Origin: Candidatus Omnitrophota bacterium
Lineage (GTDB): Bacteria; Hinthialibacterota; Hinthialibacteria; Hinthialibacterales; Hinthialibacteraceae
Reading direction: 5' to 3'
DNA: 64,000 nt
Assembly: GCA_013177805.1 (NCBI GenBank)
Contig: JABLXU010000047.1
Span: 1-64,000 of the forward strand
Positions 35,406 through 43,087 of this stretch are shown piece after piece. The notes beneath the pieces are model-generated. The model made no database searches. It saw nothing but the letters and a program-made list of their open reading frames with translations, and had not been told where the DNA came from. The number at the start of each line of letters is the position of its first letter. Position 1 is the first letter of the stretch. Position numbers and translations under genes: made by a program.

Positions 35406-35819
35406 TTAAACTCCCCATGTAGTATATTTTACACCTACTTGCACGGCGTCTTTCCACGCTTTTTCCCGTAATCCAGGCAAGGAGACAATGCGCAAGCGAT
35501 TGGCCTCCAACCACCGGTCCAAGGCGGCGTCGAAGGATTTCTTTTTCGGCTTGACCAATTCCTCAAAACTGAGCCAAAACTTCAGACTCCAGAATTCGAA
35601 AGAATCGCGTTTCTCCAAGAAAGTTTTCGCGAGTTCCCGCAGGCCGGTCACTTCCGTGGTTGTGTATGCCGGGTGAACTTGGGCTTGGGTTTTTTCCCCG
35701 GCACTGGCCCGCGATTCGTGATAAAACGTGATCCCTGCTGCACAATAGAGGCCGGTCAAACCCAACACGAACTAATTCTTGGCGAAGGGATCTGGCAAGG
35801 AGAACCACTTTCGAAACAT
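35406..35819 (-). pseudogene. Small single-pass membrane protein gene with an in-frame TAG
   Basis: A perfect ribosome site AGGGGAG precedes ATG 35819, which opens the frame MFRKWFSLPDPFAKN and then meets TAG at 35772-35774. The same frame continues as FVLGLTGLYCAAGITFY, a membrane segment, followed by a helical part (TGLRELAKTFLEKRDSFEFW) to a total of about 137 residues. The upstream positive-hydrophobic order is what an inner-membrane anchor needs, so the gene probably once read through. Re-initiation at GTG or TTG just after the stop is possible. No family was recognised. Confidence 0.55.
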
Positions 35820-35914
35820 GTTACTCCCCTATTCATGCCTATAATTGATCCGTTTTATTTTATGCAAAATTATAATCCTAGTCTAGATATTGATAATTTT
35901 ATATTAATGGAGCT
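35820..35914. other. AT-rich spacer
   Basis: Short AT-rich DNA between the amber-interrupted gene and the intron fragment. It could hold a minus-strand promoter for the former; nothing definite was recognised. Confidence 0.4.
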
Positions 35915-36176
35915 TTGCAGCCCCCGTCCTCTCACATCACCGGACGAACGGTTCCATTCACGTATGGGACTTTGAAGATATTCGCCTTCTCATCCGGCAA
36001 GCCCGCCGCGTATACGATTTCTGCTCGTCGGGCCAGCGGTTTGCCCGCGGCATCCTTCAGACTCCACCTCGCGATGGACGCCCTTGCCGTCCGGCTACCC
36101 GTTCCCCCTGCCGGGTCTATAGAGGACTTGCACTTCCAAGCCGCACCTCCAAGACGGCGCGCCCTGCCGGACGCAC
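35915..36176 (-). mobile_element. 5' fragment of a group II intron (probably class IIC)
   Basis: Read on the minus strand from 36176 the sequence starts GTGCGTCCGGCAGG, the usual GTGCG intron 5' end, and continues through domain I landmarks: GCAAGGGCGTCC, CGAGGTGGAGTCTGAAGGA, CCGACGAGCAGAAATCG with TATACGCGGC, AAAGTCC, and TGTGAGAGGACGGGGGCT. It starts directly after the T-run of the dnaA terminator, the site class IIC introns prefer. No reverse transcriptase and no 3' domains (V/VI) follow, so it is a remnant of about 260 nt. Recognition rests on recalled consensus pieces. Confidence 0.7.
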
Positions 36177-36208
36177 AAAAAAAACCGCACTCACACTGGG
36201 CGAGTGCG
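36177..36208 (-). terminator. Intrinsic terminator of dnaA
   Basis: On the minus strand a perfect 8-bp stem CCGCACTC/GAGTGCGG (36184-36191 and 36201-36208) is followed by seven T (36183-36177). It lies 44 nt after the dnaA stop. Confidence 0.9.
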
Positions 36209-36251
36209 GAACCCTGGGGGTTTTCACCCCGTGAACGCTTGCTTTGGAGAT

Positions 36252-37619
36252 TCAGTACTTGGAAAATGAATCGATGAAATGCTGAATCACTTCACGAAGT
36301 TTGGCATCGCTCTCCATTTCTTTTTCGATTTTATTCACCGCGAAGAGAACCGTGGTATGGTCCTTGTTGCCGAAAAAGGTCCCGATTTCGGGGAACGAAT
36401 GCCGGGTCAATTTGCGGCTCAGGTACATGGCGATCTGCCGCGGCCGGGCGATCGAACGAGAACGGTTCTTGCCGATAATATCCGAGGGCTTGATGTGATA
36501 ATATTCCGCCACTTTGCGTTGTATCTTCTCGATGGAAATCTCTTTGACGGGGCGGTCGTAAATTTCGCCCAGGAGCCGTCCCGCGGTCTCCACATCCACT
36601 GGTTCCTTGGAGAAATGGATATGGGCGGTGATCTTCGCGTAGGCGCCTTCCAACTCACGAATGGATGAACGGATCTTGTTCGCGATGTACTCCAGCACAT
36701 CGTCGGATAGTTCGATGTTGTCAAATTCACATTTCCGCCGCAAAATGGCCACCCGCATCTCGAAATCCGGCGGCGCGATATCCACGATCAAACCCCACTC
36801 AAACCGGGAACGGAGCCGGTCTTCAATGGTGGGAATATCCTTGGGCGGCCGGTCGCTGGAGATGATGATCTGCTTTTTCCGGTTGTAGAGGGTATTGAAG
36901 GTGTGAAAAAACTCCTCTTGTGTGGATTCTTTCCCAGCCAAAAAATGGATATCGTCGATCAACAGCACATCGACGTTGCGGAACGTATGTTGAAATGACA
37001 ACCGCTCATTGCGTTTAATCGCATCAATGAAGATATTCACGAATTGTTCCGCGGATAAGTAGGCCACCTGTTTTTCGGGATACCGGGCCAGAATCGCATT
37101 GCCGGTGGCCTGCATCAGGTGGGTCTTGCCCAAACCTACCCCCCCATACACAAAAAGTGGATTGTACGATTGCGCGGGTCTCTGCGCGACCGCCTCGGCG
37201 GTGGCATGGGCCATTTTATTGCTGGCTCCAATCACATAGGTGTCAAACGTGTATTGCGGATTCAACGGTTCAAACTGCAACAAAGAAGGCGCCGCCGGGG
37301 CCGGTGCGGCCTCCCAGCCCGGTTCCGCGGTTTTTCCGGTCAACGGACCGGATAATTGGATCTCTACATCCACCGGGCGTTGCAGGAGATGGGAAAAAGT
37401 CCGGGCTAACATAGGAACGTGATTTTTTTCGATGTAATCCCGCCGGAAATTGCTGGGCACGCCCAGAATCACGCAATCAGGCAGACATTCCAGAATCTGC
37501 GTGTCCTCGTACCAGTCTTCGACTTCTTCATCGGTGATCAAGCCACGCAAGGTTTTCACGGCGTGACTCCAGAGCAACTGTTGATCGCTTCCACGAGAGG
37601 CAACAGACATAAGCGCCAT
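36252..37619 (-). CDS. dnaA: Chromosomal replication initiator DnaA
   Basis: The 455-residue protein has an N-terminal domain (about 1-80), a Pro/Ala linker, the AAA+ domain with Walker A GGVGLGKTHLMQ and Walker B VDVLLIDDIHFLAGK, the arginine motif RLRSRFEWGL, and the C-terminal DnaA-box-binding helix-turn-helix with the signature RQIAMYLSRKLT and GNKDHTTV. The start is uncertain: ATG 37619 has GGAGG 11 nt upstream, ATG 37637 and TTG 37682 are open but lack a site. The gene points away from the oriC-like region at 37.7-38.5 kb. dnaN does not follow. Confidence 0.95.
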   Translation of the reverse strand: MALMSVASRGSDQQLLWSHAVKTLRGLITDEEVEDWYEDTQILECLPDCVILGVPSNFRRDYIEKNHVPMLARTFSHLLQRPVDVEIQLSGPLTGKTAEPGWEAAPAPAAPSLLQFEPLNPQYTFDTYVIGASNKMAHATAEAVAQRPAQSYNPLFVYGGVGLGKTHLMQATGNAILARYPEKQVAYLSAEQFVNIFIDAIKRNERLSFQHTFRNVDVLLIDDIHFLAGKESTQEEFFHTFNTLYNRKKQIIISSDRPPKDIPTIEDRLRSRFEWGLIVDIAPPDFEMRVAILRRKCEFDNIELSDDVLEYIANKIRSSIRELEGAYAKITAHIHFSKEPVDVETAGRLLGEIYDRPVKEISIEKIQRKVAEYYHIKPSDIIGKNRSRSIARPRQIAMYLSRKLTRHSFPEIGTFFGNKDHTTVLFAVNKIEKEMESDAKLREVIQHFIDSFSKY

Positions 37620-38130
37620 TTTCTTATGGTCCTCCATAGGGGTTTTACCCAAAGCAAGCGGTAATATCGCAAGCAGTAACAACCTTCTTTCTCATCGCAA
37701 AATGGGGTACGTTCCGGATCTCACCTATCCGCGAACCGGACGCCATTACACAAAAAAATACCTCCTTTTATCCCCAACGGGATATTTTTTTAGATCTCAA
37801 AATGGATGGATTTTTTAAATTGGAATAAAGTTTTTACTGTTTGGACAAATAATCCCTTGAATCTCCTCGTTCAGCTCCCCATTCGCATCCCATTCTTTTT
37901 TCCGCTGACACGGACGCCTCCATGGTCTGCAGCAGAATATCAGAAGGACAAGCTCATTATCCGCAAAGTTATCCACAGGTTATCAACAGCCTGATTTTTT
38001 TCACCTTAGGTGATTTCGAATACTCTATTAGTACCATTCTCTTCCGCCTCAGGCAATACCCACCCACCTTTTTTCTTTCCCATCTCCACCGGGATCCGTG
38101 ATTAACTGGCAAGGAGTCCAAGAGTTACCA

Positions 38131-38167
38131 AACGAAGAAAAAAAATGAAGTTTTTTTTTCTCTCGTT
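38131..38167. repeat. A/T-run hairpin in the origin region
   Basis: AACGA...TCGTT ends (38131-38135, 38163-38167) enclose an eight-A run opposite a nine-T run, giving a near-perfect stem of about 15 bp with one bulge and a 6-nt loop. The motif GGAGTCC occurs on both sides (38113-38119 and 38168-38174). It may mark the DNA-unwinding element. Confidence 0.5.
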
Positions 38168-38346
38168 GGAGTCCTTTTTTTTCGGTTGACGTATAACGGT
38201 TTGATAATGATCAACTTGCAATCTTCTCAAGCCCTTTTTGCCTAGAGATTTTTTCTAAAATGAATGACCGCAAGAAGTTAGAAATACCGATATTTTGAGT
38301 GAATTTTTAATCCATTTTTAACTTCTTGATTATGGAATGATTATCT

Positions 38347-38411
38347 CTGCCGCTCCTTCAGCGGCAGGGCCGGTAGATCGCCGGCTTGGCTGCCTCCGGC
38401 ATGGCAGAGCC
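38347..38411. repeat. Three tandem hairpins in the origin region
   Basis: Three adjacent GC-rich hairpins: CTGCCGCT/AGCGGCAG (38347-38354, 38360-38367), GCCGG/CCGGC (38369-38373, 38381-38385) and CTGCC/GGCAG (38390-38394, 38403-38407, extendable with a bulge). They are embedded in AT-rich DNA between the two groups of DnaA boxes and look like an inserted REP-type element or a structured RNA. Confidence 0.6.
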
Positions 38412-38611
38412 TCTTGAAACGGATTTTTCCATAACTGATCCACCGGTTTATTCACAGGTTCTTTCAGTCAATCCGGGCCCGGTCAAGAAGGTATCTCATT
38501 CGGATCACTGAAGATCAGAATCAAAATTCAGCCAAATGTGACTGCCACCCGGGAAACCTTGATATACAATAAATTGAAATAGCACATCCAGTATACGGCA
38601 TTCTATCATGG

Positions 38612-39706
38612 ATGAGGGGAAAAGCGACCGTGACCAATGGGAGTTCCTTGAAAGAGGTGCAACAAGCCGAGGGGGCCATCCTGGTGACTCAAGACGGGAG
38701 CCTAATGCCTCTTCATTATGGGGATCCCCACCAGGAGTACCTGGCGGTCCGGAATGGGGCAGGCCTATTGGATTTCAGCCATTGGGGCAAGATCACTATT
38801 ACTGGCCCAGACCGGAAACCATTTCTTCATGGATTGGTCACCAATGAAGTGAAGAATCTGTCGCGTGGGCAAGGGAATTATTCGCTTTTCCTCACCCCGC
38901 AGGGAAAAATCCAGGCTGATCTATGGGTATACGACCGCGGGGAAGACCTGTTGTTGATCACGTACGGCAACCTGCGGAAGATCCTGGCCGAGGGTCTGGA
39001 AAAATATCTCATCATGGACGATGCCGAGGTTCACGATCATAGCGGCAATCTGCTGCTCTTTTCGATTCAGGGGCTTCAATCCGAAGAATGCCTTGCGCGG
39101 GTGGTGGGCCACGATCACCTGCCCGGAGATGAATACGGGTTGTCAGAGATTACCCTTGGTGAAGAATCCAGTCCCCTCTGCATCATGCGCGTATCGCATA
39201 CGGGGAAACCGGGATTCGATTGCCTGATTCCTCCCCAACAGGGCGTCGAATTTTGGACGAAACTGATTGCGGCTGGGGCGAGGCCAGTGGGATTGCATGC
39301 CCTGGACGTCCTGCGTATTGAGGCAGGGATTCCTCTCCGGGGGAGAGATCTCGATGACCGGGTGATTCCCCAAGAAGCCGGTTTGCACAAGGCCCTCTCG
39401 TTCACCAAAGGGTGCTATGTAGGCCAGGAAGTGGTCGCCCGGCTGCATTTCCGGGGGCATGTCAACCGCGAATTGACGGGATTTGTCTTGAAGACTGAAG
39501 ATCTGCCCCAAGAAACCGTGAAATTGTGGCATGGCGGCAAGGAAGTGGGTGCCATTACCAGTGCCTGCTTTTCATACACCCGCGGCGAAATCATCGGACT
39601 GGGATTTCTACGCAGCAAATTGCGGCAGAAAGGCACGGTGACCACTGCACTGGAGGCAGGCCGTGAATTTGCCGCCGTGGTGGATGAATTGCCTTTGGTA
39701 AAATGA
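38612..39706 (+). CDS. ygfZ: Folate-binding protein YgfZ (GcvT-like)
   Basis: The 364-residue protein has the GcvT fold (YLAVRNGAGLLDFSHWGKI, FLHGLVTNEV) and the diagnostic motif KGCYVGQEVVAR (about 268-279), whose Cys is the signature of YgfZ rather than glycine-cleavage GcvT. YgfZ helps make or repair Fe-S clusters with tetrahydrofolate. This fits the many Fe-S proteins of the window. Neither the ATG 38612 nor GTG 38630 has a strong ribosome site; the first is kept because the frame is open. Confidence 0.85.
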   Translation: MRGKATVTNGSSLKEVQQAEGAILVTQDGSLMPLHYGDPHQEYLAVRNGAGLLDFSHWGKITITGPDRKPFLHGLVTNEVKNLSRGQGNYSLFLTPQGKIQADLWVYDRGEDLLLITYGNLRKILAEGLEKYLIMDDAEVHDHSGNLLLFSIQGLQSEECLARVVGHDHLPGDEYGLSEITLGEESSPLCIMRVSHTGKPGFDCLIPPQQGVEFWTKLIAAGARPVGLHALDVLRIEAGIPLRGRDLDDRVIPQEAGLHKALSFTKGCYVGQEVVARLHFRGHVNRELTGFVLKTEDLPQETVKLWHGGKEVGAITSACFSYTRGEIIGLGFLRSKLRQKGTVTTALEAGREFAAVVDELPLVK

Positions 39707-40074
39707 AGAAAATACCAGAAAAAGAAATCAAGCGCGATCTGCCATTTGCACCCTACATTAAATTTCAATTTCTCTCCATCTCTATACGGATGAGGGCTTG
39801 GGAGAAGAAAAACTGCTGAACATAAATTTCACGATTCACACAGGGCATTCACTTCACGAGTCCACCTGTTTTCCTTTCAAGAAGCCGCCGATCGTTGCCC
39901 TGGGTTTTCAGCCTGAGCAAATCCCTCCAGTACATTATGCCGCACGAATACTTTTTTAATACAAATCTAATATAATGAGCATGTTATGATACAACCAGCC
40001 GGGAAGCGGCCGTATTTTGAAATGGCGCGTAACCTCCTATTATCGGAAACCCTCAAAAAAAAATAAAAATTTTA
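39707..40074. other. Intergenic region with no gene
   Basis: About 370 nt downstream of ygfZ. It contains TATAAT at 39971-39976 without a good -35 element and an A-rich tract before the next promoter. No terminator or gene was recognised. Confidence 0.5.
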
Positions 40075-40104
40075 TTGACAAATTTTTCCCTTCTTTGGTA
40101 GGAT
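40075..40104 (+). promoter_or_regulatory. Strong sigma-70 promoter with long leader
   Basis: A perfect TTGACA (40075-40080) and TAGGAT (40099-40104) are 18 nt apart. Transcription would start near 40110-40112, leaving about 260 nt of leader before the coding region at 40371. Confidence 0.75.
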
Positions 40105-40109
40105 AGAGG

Positions 40110-40211
40110 ATGTGCGAAGCAGTTCCTTTCTGTTCGTTTCAATCGATTCCAGGTTGGGGGGCCGAAAAGAAGGCCTTTTTTTGTACGAAGCCGTGTGCCG
40201 GCCCGTGGTAG
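40110..40211 (+). CDS. Possible cysteine-rich leader peptide
   Basis: The first ATG at the predicted transcript start opens a 33-codon frame, MCEAVPFCSFQ onward, with four Cys and two Trp, ending in TAG at 40209-40211. GAGG touches the ATG, so translation could be leaderless. A weak terminator-like hairpin lies inside the frame (40156-40182), the layout of a transcription-attenuation leader. Translation is not shown; the pattern may be chance. Confidence 0.3.
   Translation: MCEAVPFCSFQSIPGWGAEKKAFFCTKPCAGPW
40156..40182 (+). terminator. Attenuator-like hairpin with U-run in the leader
   Basis: GGCC (40160-40163) pairs with GGCC (40172-40175), extendable through G-U pairs between the G-run and the following seven T (40176-40182). 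The core stem is short, so it may be conditional rather than a full terminator. Confidence 0.4.
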
Positions 40212-40271
40212 GGATTTTGCGCAAAAAGAAGCAAGGGTGTCTTTACCATCATAGCCGCCAATCAAACAAGC

Positions 40272-40371
40272 AAAGGAGGTGAACGCGAATCGCCAGTATC
40301 CTGAAGTGTCGCTTGTGATGAACTGTATCTCTATTCATGACAATCAGAAGACAGGTTGGGAGAATCATTGA
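40272..40371 (+). promoter_or_regulatory. Near-perfect ribosome site and coupled short frame ahead of the 40371 gene
   Basis: AAAGGAGGTGA (40272-40282) complements the 16S rRNA tail fully, yet no ATG, GTG or TTG lies 5-10 nt downstream. A frame from GTG 40279 (inside the site) runs 30 codons and stops with TGA overlapping the next ATG (TGATG at 40369-40373), so translational coupling is possible. Confidence 0.4.
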
Positions 40372-41051
40372 TGAGTTCTACTGTGATGAATATGGGTAGT
40401 GAGAGAAGGCGGCAGAGGCCTTCTGCCGACGAAATGCGAAGAAGAGAACAATTGAAGAATCACCTCACCCGGGTGTGGGAAATCGATGAATCCGTGGCCA
40501 AGTCCTTTTCCAAGAAACACGCCTCCTTGTTATTTGACCATGTGATCCGGTCGTTGGAAAATCTCGCTCTGTATTTCGAGCATTTGCATTTGGCCCATTA
40601 CGGGCATGCCATCGAGGAGCCGGTGTTGCGTCGGGCGCTCAATCACACCCTCCGCCGGTTCGCCCGCAGCCAGAGTCCGCTTTCGGACAAGCAACTCTGT
40701 TATTTTCTGCAGTTGGCCCGCGATGAAGTGGCCAGCAAGCTGACTTCCTGGTGCGATCCGGGATCACCGCAAGAACGGGAAAAGGTCCTGTCGCCGCTCA
40801 AGCAAGCGCTGCTATACGAAGACGACGAGGCGATGAAAAAGCGCCTGCTTTTCATCTACACGCTGTTTGTGCAAAAAGGCATGCGTCTGGCGAAGCAAAA
40901 AGTCATTCAGGCCTGCACATCGCAACGCCGCCTGTTTCCGCACCGGCGCGTAGTGGAGGACGCCTTGGAGACCTTGCGGGGAGCGTACGAGGCCTTGAGA
41001 TTCATCGAAGGGGAGTTGTTCATCACGCCCGACTACATCTCGTGCAACTGA
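40371..41051 (+). CDS. Conserved-looking helical protein of unknown function
   Basis: The 226-residue protein from MSSTVMNMGSERRR is rich in charged residues and predicted helices (MRRREQLKNHLTRVWEIDE, LLFDHVIRSLENLALYFEHL, EAMKKRLLFIYTLFVQKG). There is no signal peptide or membrane segment, so it is cytoplasmic. No family was recognised. GGGAGA sets the start. It has its own promoter with a 260-nt leader and a 12-bp terminator behind it, so it is regulated as a single gene. Confidence 0.75.
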   Translation: MSSTVMNMGSERRRQRPSADEMRRREQLKNHLTRVWEIDESVAKSFSKKHASLLFDHVIRSLENLALYFEHLHLAHYGHAIEEPVLRRALNHTLRRFARSQSPLSDKQLCYFLQLARDEVASKLTSWCDPGSPQEREKVLSPLKQALLYEDDEAMKKRLLFIYTLFVQKGMRLAKQKVIQACTSQRRLFPHRRVVEDALETLRGAYEALRFIEGELFITPDYISCN

Positions 41052-41082
41052 CTTGCTTTCCATGGTTGTCATGGGAGTCCGG

Positions 41083-41109
41083 AAAGAGGCGGCCACGGGC
41101 CGCCTCTTT
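41083..41109 (+). terminator. Strong intrinsic terminator
   Basis: A perfect 12-bp stem AAAGAGGCGGCC/GGCCGCCTCTTT with loop ACG (41083-41109), 32 nt after the stop of the preceding gene. Because it starts with AAA and ends with TTT it may work on both strands. Confidence 0.85.
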
Positions 41110-41418
41110 CGCTTGGGCGGGACAAGAGAAGAAGAATTTGAGTACGAATGATGAATTCTTTATGGATGGGAATTGTCTGGCGGTTCAGGAGAATCCCGGT
41201 GCCGATTTTGCACATATGAAACCATGCATCCGATTCAACCTCGGGCGGCAATCTGAGATACAGATATCCAATGGTTTTAAAATTCGATTGACTTCATCTA
41301 CACCCTCATGGGATAATCAATAGACTTGCAGAAAAGGGTGCGGGATTCGTTGGCCGAATTGAAGAAATCCTGGTGTGATTGACGGGCCGGATAAATGGAT
41401 CCAGAAAGGAGAGGTACC
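41110..41418. other. Intergenic region upstream of the amber-interrupted secreted gene
   Basis: About 310 nt with no supportable gene. Short frames exist but have no ribosome site. The ribosome site GGAGAGG at its right end belongs to the ATG at 41419. Confidence 0.5.
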
Positions 41419-42201
41419 ATGAAATATCATGTTTTCTGTGGCTTTGCATAGGGATGTTTGTTTTTCGTAGCGCCAGCCAGTCAAGCGCAGTTGATTTTCT
41501 CCGCCGATTTTTCCGCGGCCCAAGGCTATACGGACGGCCAGCTTGTCGGTCAACCAGCGGGGGCCGCCACGGTCTGGATGGAGGGGATGGACGCAGTGGA
41601 TAATCCCGCATTCATGGTGGTCAATGAGCAGTTCGTCATTACTCAAGAAGTCGATGCAACGGGGGCCTCAATTTACCGCTGGATTTTGTACCCGCTTCCC
41701 GTGCAGACCGGAAAATTTACCACGGCATTCGAATGGCAGTATGTTGGTCCCACGGACGGATCAATCGATGTGGGTTTTTGTCTTAGCAGCACGGAAAATT
41801 TCGACCGGAATGGCAATGGCTTGCCCGATTTCAACGAACAAGGGGTGATGTGCCGGTTTCAGCAGGGAGGCCGAGTAATCGACGCCTGCAACGGCCAATG
41901 GGATGGTTCTTCGCACTATGAACGTTCGCAGGATATTCTATACGCGGACGGCACGAAATTTTTTATGCGATATGAGATCGACGCTGATCCCCAGGTTCAG
42001 ACTTTTGACGTGTTTGTGCGTCCAGAAGGGCAATCGGAAATCCAGTTGGCCGACACATTTGGATTCCGGCAAGATTGTCCCAATGGGCTGGACGTCATCG
42101 CCATCTGGGTGGATGGCAATTTTCCTAACTCGCAGGTGATCATCGACAACATTGTAGTGGCAGGCCCCGCGCCGGTGGCGGATTGGCCGATGTATGAATG
42201 A
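41419..42201 (+). pseudogene. Secreted protein with PVADWPMYE tail; TAG inside the signal peptide
   Basis: GGAGAGG precedes ATG 41419. The frame reads MKYHVFCGFA, TAG (41449-41451), then GCLFFVAPASQAQ and a mature domain of about 240 residues with LIFSADFSAAQGY and DRNGNGLPDFNEQG (an Asn/Asp Ca-binding-like loop) and ends IDNIVVAGPAPVADWPMYE. Positive start, hydrophobic core and AQA-type cleavage site together make a signal peptide only if the TAG is read through. The next frame over the same bases also reads FLWLCIGMFVF, so two compensating indels are another explanation. The fold looks like a laminin-G-type jelly roll; function unknown. Confidence 0.7.
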
Positions 42202-42255
42202 TGAGAATGGGCCGTGTGTTTCTTCAGGTCCACCCGGGGCGGTTTTGAGCTCCCT

Positions 42256-42912
42256 TTACCCCCGCTGCACGATATCCCCCCCGCTGACGAGACCGTTGGT
42301 CACATCGTAGGGCAGACCCCGAAAATCGCCCCCGGTGTTGGAGGGAATGCCGATAAATCCGTCCGGGCCAATGCTGAACAAAGCGAATTCTCCGGTTTTG
42401 AGAGGGGTAATGCCTACGGCCATGGCGAAGGGATTTCCCGGCAAATACAATCCGATGTTATGATCTTCACCCGGATCGGCCGGATCATTGTCGAAATAGA
42501 TGTAGGTTTGCCCCCGTTCGTCCGCGCCAAAACCGATGGACAAATTGTATTTCGACTCAAAAGGATCAATGGGCACGGACGAGAGATACGAAATCGGTGA
42601 GGTCAGAGGGTAATACAAATTTTCGAGGGTGGTGGAAGGTGGGCGTTGGCCGACCTTGTTGAATATCTTCTCCCACCGTTCAACGCCCCACTGCGTGTCA
42701 TCGTCCCAAAAATCGAGCAACAAAACCCCCTTGTCGAAGCGGAACATCTGGATGGCGGTGGCCGTGGCGCGGATATCCGCCTGGGTGCGCGCCACTTTGG
42801 CCCGGATCTGCGCGTTTAAAAAATTCGGGACGGCAATAGCAGCCAGAATCCCGATAATTGCCACGACGATCAGTAATTCGATTAACGTAAAAGAGCGGTG
42901 GGATGATTCCAT
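42256..42912 (-). CDS. Type II secretion/type IV pilin-like pseudopilin
   Basis: The 218-residue protein has the prepilin cleavage and methylation motif SFTLIELLIVVAIIGILAAI with Glu at +5, followed by PNFLNAQIRAKVARTQADIR, a pattern common in uncultivated PVC-type bacteria. The rest is a globular domain with YLSSVPIDPFESKYN and a Gly-rich end. No other secretion genes are nearby, so it may be an orphan pilin-like protein. It converges with the preceding secreted gene. Confidence 0.88.
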   Translation of the reverse strand: MESSHRSFTLIELLIVVAIIGILAAIAVPNFLNAQIRAKVARTQADIRATATAIQMFRFDKGVLLLDFWDDDTQWGVERWEKIFNKVGQRPPSTTLENLYYPLTSPISYLSSVPIDPFESKYNLSIGFGADERGQTYIYFDNDPADPGEDHNIGLYLPGNPFAMAVGITPLKTGEFALFSIGPDGFIGIPSNTGGDFRGLPYDVTNGLVSGGDIVQRG

Positions 42913-43087
42913 GTCTCCCTCCCAGCCATAATTGGATAATCAGCGAATGATTGAGCCATGATTGAATCGATTCATTGTGCCCAATCGTCCGTATACCGTC
43001 AACGGGAATTCGGGAAAGCGCCATCGATTCTTTAGAAGGCGGCGTTGAACCGATGGACCGGGCAGGCTTCGGAATGACGGATGCGAT

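Larger units (their letters stand above)
37683..38611. other. oriC: Probable chromosomal origin (oriC)
   Basis: This 929-nt non-coding region is flanked by dnaA and ygfZ, which are transcribed away from it. DnaA boxes are seen at 37969-37977 (TTATCCACA, perfect), 37957-37965 (TTATCCGCA), 37980-37988 (TTATCAACA) and 38448-38456 (TTATTCACA, perfect), with a weaker one at 37768-37776 (TTATCCCCA). The first three are spaced 12 and 11 nt apart in the same direction, as in origin arrays. AT-rich tracts at 38030-38330 could be the unwinding element. Also present: TCACCTTAGGTGA palindrome (38001-38013). Confidence 0.75.

Noticed and set aside
35915..36176. Retron, diversity-generating element or IscB guide RNA
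   Set aside because: The ordered motifs and the GTGCG end fit a group II intron better, and no reverse transcriptase or IscB gene is present.
37806..37994. 62-codon frame across the DnaA boxes
   Set aside because: Overlaps the origin array and has no ribosome site.
40053..40265. 70-codon minus-strand frame across the promoter and leader
   Set aside because: It would run through a strong plus-strand promoter and has no ribosome site.
21131..41451. Genome-wide TAG reassignment
   Set aside because: nikR, cas4-cas1, atpH, the GT2 gene and a lipoprotein gene end at TAG at the expected family length.
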